Assembly: GCA_963682005.1 (NCBI GenBank)
Contig: OY820914.1
Coordinates: 620,001-684,000 of the forward strand
Source: CAIYUC01 sp963682005
Lineage (GTDB): Bacteria; Bacteroidota; Bacteroidia; Bacteroidales; FEN-979
Reading direction: 5' to 3'
Length of the DNA stretch: 64,000 bases
Shown here: positions 33,930 through 43,458 of the stretch, piece after piece
Layout of the letters: every line of letters begins with the position of its first letter
How positions within the stretch are numbered: position 1 is the first letter of the stretch
Made by a program: the position numbers and the translations under genes
Notes under the pieces: generated by a model
Told to the model about the DNA's origin: nothing
Databases searched by the model: none
What the model saw: only the letters and a program-made list of their open reading frames with translations

Positions 33930-36900
33930 TTATTTGTTACCAGAAGACTCCAATCCAACAGGGGGAGTCGGAGCGACAGGAAATCTCACTCCAACATGTT
34001 TCGACAGAATAACTCCGTTATTGTCTTTCCTGTCATCTCGCGTAGCAACAACAGACCACGAAAAAGATACATTGGATGAGCCATGATTAAGTTCATAAAC
34101 ATCAAACCCTTCCTTTGTCTTGTTTGTAACATAAACTCCATTGCACTCACCTTCTAGTTGAACGAAAACCTTCATTGGACATTCTTCGTTTACAATAATG
34201 TTTTTTGAGAATACCGGGTCAAGTGTAATATGAGAATGACCGGCTATTAACCTATCAACCCCATAGTCTGTAAACAAGATATCCGGCGATTCTGGGCAAA
34301 ACATCATAACTTGTTTTCCGTGTTGATTTTCAACAATAGTTCCTGCAACCCCGGTACCAGTAACCTTATAATCCGTACCGCCAGATGTTTTGCCTCCAAG
34401 ATAGGATTGGGCAGTCCCGCAAGAAAAGAACCCTCCGTAGTTTCCATTTGAGGACACGGTTGCAACTGCATATAAACCATATATCTTCCCAAAAAACCCG
34501 CCTCCTGCACCACCAGAAACTGAACCTCCGGATGAACCTCCTCCTATTCCAATAATTCCAACTCCATTTGTATTTGTATTGGTTGACTTGATGACAGCAT
34601 CACTGGTAGAGGAAACGGATGACGAGATATCAATGGTGGATGAGGAGTTAAATGGGCCAGTCATTGTTCCTCCCGCTGTAGGAAGGGCGCTTATATCTGA
34701 ACAATTCAAACTTCTGCTATTTGCGGAAGTAAGTCTCCCTTTCGAATCAACGGTAAAGTATGGAACACTTGCACCGGAACTTCCACCATATGATCCGGAA
34801 GCAACACCAGATGTTGAAAGAGCCAGTGTGCCAGTATTGCTGATACTTGCATCTCCTGACATGATGACATCTGTTGCAGTACCCGATGAATTACCTACAA
34901 AGATATGTGCTGAAACTAACGAAGAGGATAACAATGGTCCATAAGTGGAATTATTAATTCTTGCAAATAATCCTGATGTGGTTGTCCATAAATCGCCATT
35001 TACAGGTGAAGAGGGAGCCGTTCCATGAGGTAAGCTAACCCCTGAGTTGCCCGATGATGATGCCACTGTTGTTAATTTCCCAGTCATTGTTCCTCCAGCA
35101 ATTGGCAGAGCCCCAAAATCAGAACACGCCAGATTTCGGCTGTTGGCAACAGTAAGTCTTCCTTTGGAATCAACAGAAAAATAGGGAACGCTCGGACCAG
35201 AACCTGATCCATATGATCCTGCATTAACACCCGATGGCGACAGCGTTAATGTGCCAGAACTACTTAAACCAGCATCTCCTGACATGGACACATCTGTTGC
35301 CACATTTGATGCATTCCCTACAAAAATATGTGATGATGATAATGTAGCCGTTAAAGCATTAATATCCCCGAGGTTCAGATTTCTGCTATTCGCAGAAGTA
35401 AGTCTGCCTTTTGAATCAACGGTCAGATACGGAACACTTGCTCCACTGCTACCCCCATAGGATCCTGCAGTTACACCAGAGGCTGAAAGGGTAAGAGCTC
35501 CGGTGTTGCTCATTGTTGCATCACCGGTCATGGCCACATCTGTTGCTGCATTCGATACGTTTCCAACAAATATGTGCGATGAAGTTAACCCTGATTGAAG
35601 CAATGGTCCTGTTGTTGTATTATTGGCCCGAACAAACAAACCTGCACTTGTAGTCCACAGATCACCGTTTACTGGTGCAGCGGGAGCAATACCATGGGGC
35701 AGATTCAGTCCGGCATTTCCCGCGGTAGAACCAACAGTATTCAACTTCCCTGTCATTGTTCCCCCTGTTGTGGGTAATCTTAACGTAGTAAACGTATTCC
35801 AATCTGTGGATGATAAAAATCCAGGCAGTGAACCGTTGGCTTTCTGGCCATTTGTATAATCCAGTGAGACGATTCCTGTAGCTGCATCAAAATCTGAAGA
35901 TGTAAATGCTGAAGCCCCTTTGGTACTTCCGTCGGCAGCTGCATCTGCAATTGATATAACAGGTGTTGTACCACCGCTTGAGCTCACAGGTAAAGTACCA
36001 GTTACTGATGTAACCGTCCCTGTTGTTGAGCTTAATGGTCCTACAGTAGTGTTATTTACCCGCACAAATAACCCGCCCGTTGTTGTCCACATATCACCAT
36101 TGCCTGGAGAAGTTGGTGCAATCCCATGGGGCAGATTCAGTCCGGCATTTCCCGCGGTAGAACCAACAGTATTCAACTTCCCTGTCATGGTTCCTCCTGT
36201 TGTGGGTAATCTCAACGTAGTAAATGTATTCCAATCTGTGGATGATAAAAATCCAGAAACAGAACCATTTGCCTTTTGTCCGTTAGAATAATCCAGGGAT
36301 ACAATGCCAGTTGAAGTATTGAAATCCGCTGCTGTAAAGGTGGACGCTCCTTTTGTACTTCCATCGGCTATGGCATCCAGAATTGAAATTGCCGGAGTTG
36401 TGCCACCGGTTGATGCAACAGGAGTCGTTCCGGTCACGGATGTTACTGTCCCTGTTGTTGAACTTAATGGGCCAATAGTACTACCGTTAATACGGATAAA
36501 AAGGCCTCCTGTGGTCGTCCATATATCACCATTGCCGGGTGAAGATGGTGCAATCCCATGAGGCAGATTCAGACCGGCATTTCCCGCGGCAGAACCAACA
36601 GTATTCAATTTCCCTGTCATTGTTCCTCCTGTTGTAGGTAATCTTAACGTAGTAAAAGTATTCCAATCTGCGGATGATAAAAATCCAGAAACAGAACCAT
36701 TTGCCTTTTGTCCGTTAGAATAATCCAGCGAAATCACTCCTGTGGTGGCGTTAAAATCTGTTGCTGTATATGTTGATGCACCTTTCGTACCTCCGTCAGC
36801 TGCTGCATCAGCAATTGATATGATCGGAGCTGTACCACCGCTTGAAATTACTGGAGCCGTCCCAGTAACAGACGTAACCCCGGTTCCCGACCCTGACTTC

Positions 36901-37292
36901 TTCGCATACATCGCATACGGAACATATTTGAACTGGGATGTTCCAATTTCCGTATAAGCAGATGCCCCGGAAAGTTTAATCGTAGTCCTTAAATAATAGG
37001 AAGCATCACTCCAATCAATGGAATCAAATTTCCCTACTCTATCGATTCCGGCACCAACACTTAGTGTTACCAATCCCAAATCACTTGTTATCGTATCATG
37101 CTTTTCACTATATATTACAGAACCGACAGGACTTCCTTTCAGGATATACAATTTAAAGCTTACAGCCTGGTTTATCACCTGGATCCCGGAATTATCCCTG
37201 ACAACCATTTGAAAATTAAACGGGGTGCCGGATTGTGCAAATGCTGAAACTGCCAACCCCATCACAACGAAAAACACGTAAAGCTTTTTCAT
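33930..37292 (-). CDS. Large modular tail-fibre-like exported repeat protein
   Basis: The 1120-residue protein has a signal peptide (1-19), an N-terminal domain FNFQMVVRDNSGIQV with a LYILKGSPVG pattern, three tandem copies of a 144-residue module (about 135-565; GQKANGS, GFLSS, DWNTFTTLRLPTTGG, AGNAGLNLPHGIAP), then three copies of an 82-residue module (HIFVGN, ATDV, SVPY, VDSKGRLTSANSR), one partial 144-type module, a Gly/Ser-rich segment and a conserved C-terminal domain (EGECNGVYVTNKTKEGF, then a SFSWSVVATR strand). No T9SS sorting domain is seen. This layout is like trimeric fibre proteins of phage tails and Bacteroidota surface proteins. Function unknown. Confidence 0.7.
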   Translation of the reverse strand: MKKLYVFFVVMGLAVSAFAQSGTPFNFQMVVRDNSGIQVINQAVSFKLYILKGSPVGSVIYSEKHDTITSDLGLVTLSVGAGIDRVGKFDSIDWSDASYYLRTTIKLSGASAYTEIGTSQFKYVPYAMYAKKSGSGTGVTSVTGTAPVISSGGTAPIISIADAAADGGTKGASTYTATDFNATTGVISLDYSNGQKANGSVSGFLSSADWNTFTTLRLPTTGGTMTGKLNTVGSAAGNAGLNLPHGIAPSSPGNGDIWTTTGGLFIRINGSTIGPLSSTTGTVTSVTGTTPVASTGGTTPAISILDAIADGSTKGASTFTAADFNTSTGIVSLDYSNGQKANGSVSGFLSSTDWNTFTTLRLPTTGGTMTGKLNTVGSTAGNAGLNLPHGIAPTSPGNGDMWTTTGGLFVRVNNTTVGPLSSTTGTVTSVTGTLPVSSSGGTTPVISIADAAADGSTKGASAFTSSDFDAATGIVSLDYTNGQKANGSLPGFLSSTDWNTFTTLRLPTTGGTMTGKLNTVGSTAGNAGLNLPHGIAPAAPVNGDLWTTSAGLFVRANNTTTGPLLQSGLTSSHIFVGNVSNAATDVAMTGDATMSNTGALTLSASGVTAGSYGGSSGASVPYLTVDSKGRLTSANSRNLNLGDINALTATLSSSHIFVGNASNVATDVSMSGDAGLSSSGTLTLSPSGVNAGSYGSGSGPSVPYFSVDSKGRLTVANSRNLACSDFGALPIAGGTMTGKLTTVASSSGNSGVSLPHGTAPSSPVNGDLWTTTSGLFARINNSTYGPLLSSSLVSAHIFVGNSSGTATDVIMSGDASISNTGTLALSTSGVASGSYGGSSGASVPYFTVDSKGRLTSANSRSLNCSDISALPTAGGTMTGPFNSSSTIDISSSVSSTSDAVIKSTNTNTNGVGIIGIGGGSSGGSVSGGAGGGFFGKIYGLYAVATVSSNGNYGGFFSCGTAQSYLGGKTSGGTDYKVTGTGVAGTIVENQHGKQVMMFCPESPDILFTDYGVDRLIAGHSHITLDPVFSKNIIVNEECPMKVFVQLEGECNGVYVTNKTKEGFDVYELNHGSSNVSFSWSVVATRDDRKDNNGVILSKHVGVRFPVAPTPPVGLESSGNK
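34700..35525 (-). repeat. 246-bp DNA repeats (82-residue modules) in the tail-fibre-like gene
   Basis: The strand GAATCAAC that begins each VDSKGRLT-coding block (on the plus strand) recurs at 34744, 35167 and 35413. The gap of 246 bp is exact between 35167 and 35413. The gap 34744 to 35167 is 423 bp, that is 246 plus a 177-bp partial copy of the larger module. The encoded repeats carry HIFVGN...ATDV...SVPY. Confidence 0.7.
35590..36886 (-). repeat. Three near-identical 432-bp DNA repeats in the tail-fibre-like gene
   Basis: The CATG in CCATGGGGCAGATTCAG (CCATGAGGCAGATTCAG in the third copy) sits at 35693, 36125 and 36557, exactly 432 bp apart each time. Long stretches between (for example AACAGTATTCAACTTCCCTG) are identical or nearly so across all copies. 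432 bp is 144 codons, so the units are in frame and can recombine without breaking the gene. Confidence 0.85.
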
Positions 37293-37347
37293 ATGTTTTG
37301 TTTTATAAAGTATTCTCGAAATCAGTCCTTATTCCCTTTTGAAAAAT

Positions 37348-39231
37348 TTACCTGGCAATAATGATCTTCCGGATCTCGCCGGCTGCATCATTCCCTGTTC
37401 TGAAATAAATAAAATAAATTCCATTCGGCAGATCAGAAACATCTACCTTATACTGATGCGAACCCGCAGGAAGCAATCCGAATTCATTCTGCTTACAATT
37501 ATTCCCCAGCAACCCTTCGATACCAATAGATACGCGAACTTCCTGCGCAAGACTGAAGACTACATTCAGAACGGTACTTGCGGGATTCGGGTAGATCCTG
37601 CAATTTGCAATGAGCGGATCGTTTTCTGCAGTATTGCCGGACGACAAGGCCTTCAATACGGGAGCGGAGAGAATCATGTTGCTGAGAGGTTCTCCTTCGC
37701 TATCCGCCAGCTCAGACTCCTCATCAAGGGAGAACCGGACGACAGATGAAGAACTGAATTTCTCCGAAATCTTAACATGCAATGTGATCAGTATATCTTC
37801 CGCTAAAACCTGGATCGGATCCAGTTCGGACCAAACAATCCTTACCTGATCTTTGTAGATACTGAATAACAATCCCGGTTTACTAAAGGAGACATCCCTG
37901 ATGGTTAAAAGTTCACTTGGATAATTGATCTTCAGCGTAATTGCACCAATCTGAGCCCCGGTTTTCAACCTGAGCGGAATTTCAATTTCCTGTGCCTGAC
38001 TAACTCCTATAATTTGCTCCTGAACAAGTTCAACCTCATTTTGAAATGATTTGCCTGTAAAAGGTACATATGAACTGTTTACGTCTCCAACGCATAACCC
38101 ATAGAAATTATCGGTATTTGCGACACTATTCACAATAATGGCATTACCACCGATCGCAGGCAGGGAGAATGTCCAATCCCCTCTGTTAAACAAATTAATT
38201 TGGCCAAGAAACCTCTTTTTAACCAATAATGCATCTGTCCCATTTATATAATTACTGTTATCGACATCGCCTGCAAGCAATTTGACAGGCTCACTCCAAT
38301 TTTCTAACCCTGCAAACTCGCGTTGAATTTTCAGCGCATCCGTTGAGTTCACACTCTTCCAGATTTTTTTTGTGGAGGCTTCCAGGTTATATTCCCCCAT
38401 AGGAATGTTACTAATTAAATAGTACCCCGAACTATTCGTTGAGAAGAACCCAAATATCTCATTATTCTTCTTAAGGACAAGATTTATGCTATCCAATCCT
38501 GAATTACTCACATAATAATATGAAAATGTCCCGGAAACCGTAGCCGGAGTGAATATAGTTCCATTGTGATAATAAAGGCCTGAAGGCTGGTCCGTCACTG
38601 TTGATCCGCCAGCTTTATGATATCTGCAATCCTTGCCGCCATTGGATTCGTTATTAAAAGTTAACGAAGCAATATTTCCGGATACGTGTGTAAAGTTCAG
38701 ATCCATCAACTTCGAATAGTGTGAAAGTGTAACTGGTATGGCAGATGACCACCTGATTAAAATTGCATGTATGGCGCCAGAAATGGTGGTATCATTGAGC
38801 TGAACACCAGAGCTGATTGATAAATTAACATTGGTGTGTGATGTAAAAGTGAGTAAGGTCGAGTCATATTCGATTCTTAGCTTCATGGTATCCATCCCAG
38901 TAAAACCAAAGACTCTGATTGGCATTACTGCCGTATTGCCGATAGCCGCACCTGTATCTGTCAACATGGTAATGGGTGCCGTATAAATCTCCGGTTGCTG
39001 AAACCCGGTTGTGGCTTTGATACCGGGCACCGATAATGTATTCACAATATTTTCACCAACCGTAATGCTCTGGGGACCTATAATTCCTGAATAACTATCG
39101 CCCAGGGAGGAAATTACCACAGGGCCGTAATTCTGGCAAAACAAAGGGGCCGCCGGAAACCAGAAAAGGAACAACATCCAAAAAACAGTTCTTCCAGAAA
39201 CCTTTTGACTGGATTGTCGATTTGTCTTCAT
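37348..39231 (-). CDS. Secreted protein with dockerin-like and cohesin-like modules and T9SS sorting domain
   Basis: The 627-residue protein has a signal peptide and an N-terminal cohesin-like beta-sandwich (about 50-225). A short prealbumin-like part (235-300) follows, then a dockerin-like pair (about 290-375: SVNSTDALKIQREFAGLENWSEP, then DVDNSNYINGTDALLVKKRF and DRGDWTF-like RGDWTF), a second cohesin-like domain (390-525, with LLTIRDVSFSKPGLLFSIYK) and a T9SS sorting domain (about 545-627, FYLPNPASTVL-like NPASTVLNVVF, ending EIRKIIIAR). The two dockerin motifs and the second cohesin module are repeated in the gene at 49943-53986. It is a surface or secreted protein of unknown task. It begins the long minus-strand block. 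Confidence 0.75.
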   Translation of the reverse strand: MKTNRQSSQKVSGRTVFWMLFLFWFPAAPLFCQNYGPVVISSLGDSYSGIIGPQSITVGENIVNTLSVPGIKATTGFQQPEIYTAPITMLTDTGAAIGNTAVMPIRVFGFTGMDTMKLRIEYDSTLLTFTSHTNVNLSISSGVQLNDTTISGAIHAILIRWSSAIPVTLSHYSKLMDLNFTHVSGNIASLTFNNESNGGKDCRYHKAGGSTVTDQPSGLYYHNGTIFTPATVSGTFSYYYVSNSGLDSINLVLKKNNEIFGFFSTNSSGYYLISNIPMGEYNLEASTKKIWKSVNSTDALKIQREFAGLENWSEPVKLLAGDVDNSNYINGTDALLVKKRFLGQINLFNRGDWTFSLPAIGGNAIIVNSVANTDNFYGLCVGDVNSSYVPFTGKSFQNEVELVQEQIIGVSQAQEIEIPLRLKTGAQIGAITLKINYPSELLTIRDVSFSKPGLLFSIYKDQVRIVWSELDPIQVLAEDILITLHVKISEKFSSSSVVRFSLDEESELADSEGEPLSNMILSAPVLKALSSGNTAENDPLIANCRIYPNPASTVLNVVFSLAQEVRVSIGIEGLLGNNCKQNEFGLLPAGSHQYKVDVSDLPNGIYFIYFRTGNDAAGEIRKIIIAR

Positions 39232-39371
39232 CGGGTTTGGTTTTACAAATGAATCACTTACTTCCGAAATGAAAGGGCTAGTTCATAGTATTTGGTGCTG
39301 AATAAGGAAAAACAAATCAATACTATAATATAACAAATATAAAAAAAATTCAAAAGAAACAATAAAATTTT

Positions 39372-39379
39372 TACTTTTG
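39372..39379 (+). promoter_or_regulatory. Bacteroidota-type -7 box before the helical-repeat gene
   Basis: TACTTTTG at 39372-39379 matches TAnnTTTG, 16 bp before the ATG at 39396. No clear -33 TTTG lies at the right distance. It would give a very short leader, or favour the second ATG at 39402. Confidence 0.45.
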
Positions 39380-39395
39380 GATTAAATTTTTCTCT

Positions 39396-40787
39396 ATGAC
39401 CATGAACATCTTATCCAAGTCAATTGTCACTAAACGATTCCTGTTGCTCTCCCTGATTCTCCTTGTCGCATTTTCCGCTAAATCCCAGGTATCCGGAAAG
39501 GGCTATGGCAGGTACCTGAAAAGTGAATATCAAAAGGCTTTTGAATGTTACAAGGAGGCTTTGATGGAGAGTGATACGGATGTGGTTGCCAATTACGGGA
39601 TGAGCTTATTATATTCCAATAACACGTTCCCGCAATACAACTATTTCAAGGCATTCAGGTATATCCGGAAAGCAAAAAAAGACCTCTCGACTTATGATGA
39701 CAAGGGCCTGATCAATCTGAACAAGATTGTCCCTGATATAAAAGCCAAGGTCGATCAGGATTATGATGCGATCGAAAAAAAGCTCTTTGATTTTATCAAC
39801 AGTCATTCTACCATAGAATACACAGACATTTTCGTGAATGAGTTCCAGGATTCAAAATTCCGGCACGATGTGGTTCAGATGAGGAACCGCGGGTATTTCC
39901 TGAAAGCAAAAACGGCAGATAACGTAACCGAATATAACCTGTTCATCGAGCGGTTCCCGGATGCCAGCGACCTTCCCGAGGCGTTAAAACTAAGGGATTA
40001 TGCGGCATACCGTGATCTGCGGACGAATCTTAAACTGGATAAGGTGTATGAGTATATCCGCAATTATCCCTTGAGCGAACAGCGCGAGCAGGTTTATAAC
40101 CTCTATGATTCACTGGACTTTGAAAACACACTGGCTACAGGAACGGAAGAAGGTTACTCTTCGTTCTTAATGCGTCATCCGAAAGCAAAACAGTCACCAA
40201 AAGCCATTGAATTATACATTAAGAAAAAGTACGCGGCAACCCAGGAAAAGAATACGACAAAAGCATACAACATGTTTCTTGACCAGTTCTTCACTGCAGA
40301 ACAACGGGAAAGCGCGCTTAATCTGAGGAACAAATTGTTCTTCGAGGAAATAAAGGAGCTGAATAATGTTGAAAAGTACAATAAGTATATTTCCACAATT
40401 TCTGATGGCCCCCTGAAACAGGAAGCAGTCAACGAACGCGACAAGAAGGCATTTGAAGATGCAAAAGAGGCCAAGTCAATCCTTGCTCTTGAGAACTTTA
40501 TCTATACCTGCCCGGGTGCTGTTCAGATTAAACAGGCAACCATCCTGCGCGATTCACTTGTGTTTGAACAATGTAAAACAATGGTTTCCACCGAACGGTT
40601 CTATGAATACATGCGCAGCTATCCTACCCTGACAAGCAAGCCAAAAGCCATCGAAATCCTGGAACAACTGGCATACAAGGAAGCTGAAGCAAAAAACACA
40701 AAGGAAGCTTACGAAGAATTCATCCTGAATCATCCTCTTGCACCACAAAGGAAAGCTGCGCAAGAGCGTGCAAATAAAGTCAAATAA
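39396..40787 (+). CDS. Exported helical-repeat (TPR-like) protein
   Basis: The 463-residue protein has a signal peptide (about 1-30, ending AFSAKSQ) and then about a dozen short helical repeats of roughly 36 residues with patterns such as EYNLFIERFPDASDLPEALKLRD and YMRSYPTLTSKPKAIEILEQ. This is a BamD/YbgF-like solenoid type used for protein scaffolding in the periplasm. It has no T9SS sorting domain and no lipobox. It sits inside the T6SS locus, convergent with the tssG-N-K-O operon, and might be a periplasmic scaffold of the T6SSiii envelope complex. That is inferred from position only. Confidence 0.55.
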   Translation: MTMNILSKSIVTKRFLLLSLILLVAFSAKSQVSGKGYGRYLKSEYQKAFECYKEALMESDTDVVANYGMSLLYSNNTFPQYNYFKAFRYIRKAKKDLSTYDDKGLINLNKIVPDIKAKVDQDYDAIEKKLFDFINSHSTIEYTDIFVNEFQDSKFRHDVVQMRNRGYFLKAKTADNVTEYNLFIERFPDASDLPEALKLRDYAAYRDLRTNLKLDKVYEYIRNYPLSEQREQVYNLYDSLDFENTLATGTEEGYSSFLMRHPKAKQSPKAIELYIKKKYAATQEKNTTKAYNMFLDQFFTAEQRESALNLRNKLFFEEIKELNNVEKYNKYISTISDGPLKQEAVNERDKKAFEDAKEAKSILALENFIYTCPGAVQIKQATILRDSLVFEQCKTMVSTERFYEYMRSYPTLTSKPKAIEILEQLAYKEAEAKNTKEAYEEFILNHPLAPQRKAAQERANKVK

Positions 40788-40802
40788 CCGGGCAGGGAAT
40801 GG

Positions 40803-40940
40803 TTACCAGGATACAACTTCAGAGAACGCTGCTGCGGATATGAAATATTGGTAAAGCAATAATCCAAGTCCCAGCGCGCATACGAAAAGGAACCTTACGA
40901 TCGCATAAGAGCGTTGTTTCTGATTTAAAGGTGCTGCCAT
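40803..40940 (-). CDS. 45-residue single-TM protein related to the TssO N-terminus
   Basis: The ATG at 40940 (minus strand) opens a 45-codon frame ending in TAA at 40805-40803. It is 16 bp after the tssO stop, so it is the last gene of that operon. It reads basic N-terminus MAAPLNQKQRSYAIVR, a hydrophobic segment of about 20 residues (FLFVCALGLGLLLYQYF) and a short tail. Its first 35 residues follow the pattern of TssO (ERSLAITR there, QRSYAIVR here, then the TM helix). It may be a minimal partner of TssO, a reduced TssP, or the remains of one. It is shorter than usual ORF cut-offs and would be missed by length filters. Confidence 0.5.
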   Translation of the reverse strand: MAAPLNQKQRSYAIVRFLFVCALGLGLLLYQYFISAAAFSEVVSW

Positions 40941-40956
40941 AATCCGATTCTATAAA

Positions 40957-41445
40957 TTATTGTGTCTTTGATTTATTACAATCCTCAAGTTGTTTTGTAA
41001 GTGATTCTTTCGACGCTTCCAGCTTTGCATTGTCCTGCATTAATTTCTCAGATTGTCCTTTATATGACGAATTGTTATTTACATCGCTTATTTTTTCATA
41101 CAATTTCACAAACTTTTTTAAGACCGGGTAATAAATACTTGTAGTATCTATTTTATGTCTGACAAGCTGATTTAGATCAACCACATTACTTTGGTAATCT
41201 GCATTGTATGAATTTGATTCCAGGAGGACATCCAGTTCTGCCATTTTCTGTTTAAACTCTTCCAGGACCTTGCTTTCCTGCCTGTTCTCATTCTTTTCAC
41301 TATTCCCAACATTCAGAGAGGCAATATTGGGGATGGAAAGCAGGTAATATACGGGGACCAGCGAACAGAACAACAGGATCGCATAGATCATGATCACCCT
41401 GGTTATTGCTAGAGACCTTTCTGCATTGTTTGAATAATATGCCAT
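40957..41445 (-). CDS. tssO: T6SSiii inner-membrane protein TssO
   Basis: The 162-residue protein has an N-terminal transmembrane helix (about 17-37), then a coiled-coil-rich periplasmic part with conserved YYPVLKKFVKLYEKISD and a heptad-like C-terminus. TssO belongs to the set of T6SSiii proteins that replace TssJLM in the envelope. It follows tssK by 18 bp and precedes the 45-residue TM protein. Name is by order and architecture, because sequence conservation among TssO proteins is low. Confidence 0.68.
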   Translation of the reverse strand: MAYYSNNAERSLAITRVIMIYAILLFCSLVPVYYLLSIPNIASLNVGNSEKNENRQESKVLEEFKQKMAELDVLLESNSYNADYQSNVVDLNQLVRHKIDTTSIYYPVLKKFVKLYEKISDVNNNSSYKGQSEKLMQDNAKLEASKESLTKQLEDCNKSKTQ

Positions 41446-41463
41446 TTTTGACTACTTTACTGG

Positions 41464-42411
41464 TTAAGGCGTTATTGCTGCACTCTCTTTCAGGAAACGG
41501 GAATAGCTGTCGGAGAACGTTCTGCAAACGTTGATGGCCGAAGCAATATCGAGGTGATTGTATTTCAGTGAGATGATCTTGCTTAACACCCTTTTCATTT
41601 CGTCCTCTTTCCCGGATTTCAATTCTATTTCATTGTAGGTATATAGAATTGAAGCGATCTGAACAACTTTTTCGATCAGGAAAACCGGCGGCATGTATTG
41701 CAGATACCATTCCAGGGAAGCTTTGTTCAGGTTGAAATACTCCACCAGGTTCATGAGCAACGGTTTGTGCGCTATAATACGTGATCCCAAAAGGCTGTAG
41801 GCTGTTTTTTCAAGCTTCAGTAATGCTTCGAGGATATCGTTATAAAAGCTCACAAGAAGCGGTGATGACTGTATGGAAGCACTTGGGGGAATATAGCTGC
41901 GATCCTCGTCAAAGGAAGTATTTGTGAATTTCGCGATGGGTATGATACTGTTCCCCACAGCATGAAGAGAGTTTCCCTGGATCGGAAGGAATTGAAATTT
42001 ATAATCGGGTAAGGCAAAGGGATAGCGTAACGGGCTTTCCTGTTCATTGATCTCACCGTATGGAATCCGTGTATAGGCGTCAACACTCATCACCAGGTAG
42101 TAAGGTGGCGGATTGTCGGCCGGCCTTGCCAGATGAAATTCAGCATTTGCCGGTATCTGAACCATATATCCATCAGGTGAAATGGCAACCAGTTCCCTGA
42201 GTATCCTGATCTTTTCCTCACTCAGCATCAGTGAAAATCGTGGCGATGTCTTATCTTTATCATCGGTAGGCAAAATGCCATAATTGATCAGGTTAACATA
42301 CCCTTTTGCAATGATCTGGCTCCTGTTGATGAAATGGTTCTCCATATCGAGAAAGTGAGCTGAGCTGACTTTCATTCCGTTGATCCAGTTAACCTGGAAA
42401 TAATGGTTCAT
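41464..42411 (-). CDS. tssK: T6SS baseplate subunit TssK
   Basis: The 315-residue protein has the TssK (VasE/ImpJ) pattern in shortened form, as in Bacteroidota: it begins NWINGMKVSSAHFLDMENHF (the NWxxGMxxxxxHF motif of the family's N-terminus), then GILPTDDK and a QIPANAEFHLARPADNPPPYYLVMSVDAYTR region, and ends with a helical bundle. TssK connects the baseplate to the membrane complex. Proteobacterial TssK is about 440 residues; the missing part is mostly the C-terminal head that binds TssL/TssM, which fits the lack of TssJLM here. Encoded between tssN and tssO. Confidence 0.82.
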   Translation of the reverse strand: MNHYFQVNWINGMKVSSAHFLDMENHFINRSQIIAKGYVNLINYGILPTDDKDKTSPRFSLMLSEEKIRILRELVAISPDGYMVQIPANAEFHLARPADNPPPYYLVMSVDAYTRIPYGEINEQESPLRYPFALPDYKFQFLPIQGNSLHAVGNSIIPIAKFTNTSFDEDRSYIPPSASIQSSPLLVSFYNDILEALLKLEKTAYSLLGSRIIAHKPLLMNLVEYFNLNKASLEWYLQYMPPVFLIEKVVQIASILYTYNEIELKSGKEDEMKRVLSKIISLKYNHLDIASAINVCRTFSDSYSRFLKESAAITP

Positions 42412-42500
42412 AATTTCAAGTTTTATAATAATCGTAGCATAATTTCTCCCGATAACATTTTCTCCTGTTGTCTTTTTGCTGCCCGGTTTTTCCTTAAGGG

Positions 42501-43448
42501 TTAAACTTTCATCAGCTGTGATTTGTATTCATGTTCGCGTTTGCAGATGATCATGTAGGACTGCCCTTCCCTGTCCTTTTGATTCGTGACATACTCGATC
42601 TCTTCGATGGTTGATGGTCCGAAAACGTGGGTATTGGTAAAACCAAGCTCGATCAGCGTCTTGTTGGGATCAAGGATCTTCCCCACCGTCCTGCCATCGG
42701 AGAGAAAGAAGAACCAGCCCAGGTAGTTATTGCTCCGGTCCTTCACTTCGATATTAAACTTCCCCTGTGTCACTTTATAGGCTTCAAGCGTGGCATTGAA
42801 GAAATCACCCAGCTTTATGTTGGCCGGTGCCCTCATGGGTTGCGAATCAATAAATTCTTTCCCTGTTTCGATGGTTAGCCGGTATTTAATAATTATGATA
42901 ACCTCAGTTGGATCAATCGAAAGGGTCGGGCTTTTAAAATACATCCATGGTTTCTGGGGCAGGTAGATCTTCGGAGGGATCAGCAGGTAGCAATCGTAAG
43001 CGTAAACCAGGAACATGGGGATAAAAAAAGTTGTGACAGCTGAAATATTGTACAGGTTATTTTGCGCATACCTGCCGATGCTCATGAAGGTTAGAAGGCC
43101 TGCAAATCCTATAAACACTACGGCAACTGCATATAGCAACCTCCATCCTATGGGTTCCATGGCCGGCCATTCAAGAACCTTCTTCGACAGAAATACATGA
43201 AGAACACCACCAATAAGATTCCAGATAAGGATCAGCAGGTAGATGTAGAAAATATTACCAGGCCAGCTATTGGCGCGGATCCCGACAATACCGAGGAATA
43301 TGAAACTGCATGCAAGGTAGATCAGGTTAAAACCCATTTTCTTTTTCGCGCTTTCAACATAGAAAGTTATCAGCAGGACCAGGATCATTGCAATGGTCGT
43401 GCAGATAAGAATCGGGGGTACTGGTTTCAGAAGGAATGAATAGCCCAT
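42501..43448 (-). CDS. tssN: T6SSiii membrane protein TssN
   Basis: The 315-residue protein has five predicted transmembrane helices in the first about 160 residues, followed by a cytoplasmic domain (about 165-315) with FKSPTLSIDPTEVIIIIKYRL and GWFFFLSDGRTVGKILDPN. TssN is the polytopic inner-membrane component of T6SSiii and is proposed to take the docking role of TssL/TssM. The gene lies between tssG (10 bp upstream) and tssK (89 bp downstream), the usual order in this subtype. Confidence 0.75.
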   Translation of the reverse strand: MGYSFLLKPVPPILICTTIAMILVLLITFYVESAKKKMGFNLIYLACSFIFLGIVGIRANSWPGNIFYIYLLILIWNLIGGVLHVFLSKKVLEWPAMEPIGWRLLYAVAVVFIGFAGLLTFMSIGRYAQNNLYNISAVTTFFIPMFLVYAYDCYLLIPPKIYLPQKPWMYFKSPTLSIDPTEVIIIIKYRLTIETGKEFIDSQPMRAPANIKLGDFFNATLEAYKVTQGKFNIEVKDRSNNYLGWFFFLSDGRTVGKILDPNKTLIELGFTNTHVFGPSTIEEIEYVTNQKDREGQSYMIICKREHEYKSQLMKV

Positions 43449-43458
43449 AATATTTATT

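Noticed and set aside
34579..36957. Several plus-strand frames with PFESTVKYGTL and VTDVTVPVVELNGP repeats
   Set aside because: These are antisense translations of the 246- and 432-bp repeats of the fibre-like gene.
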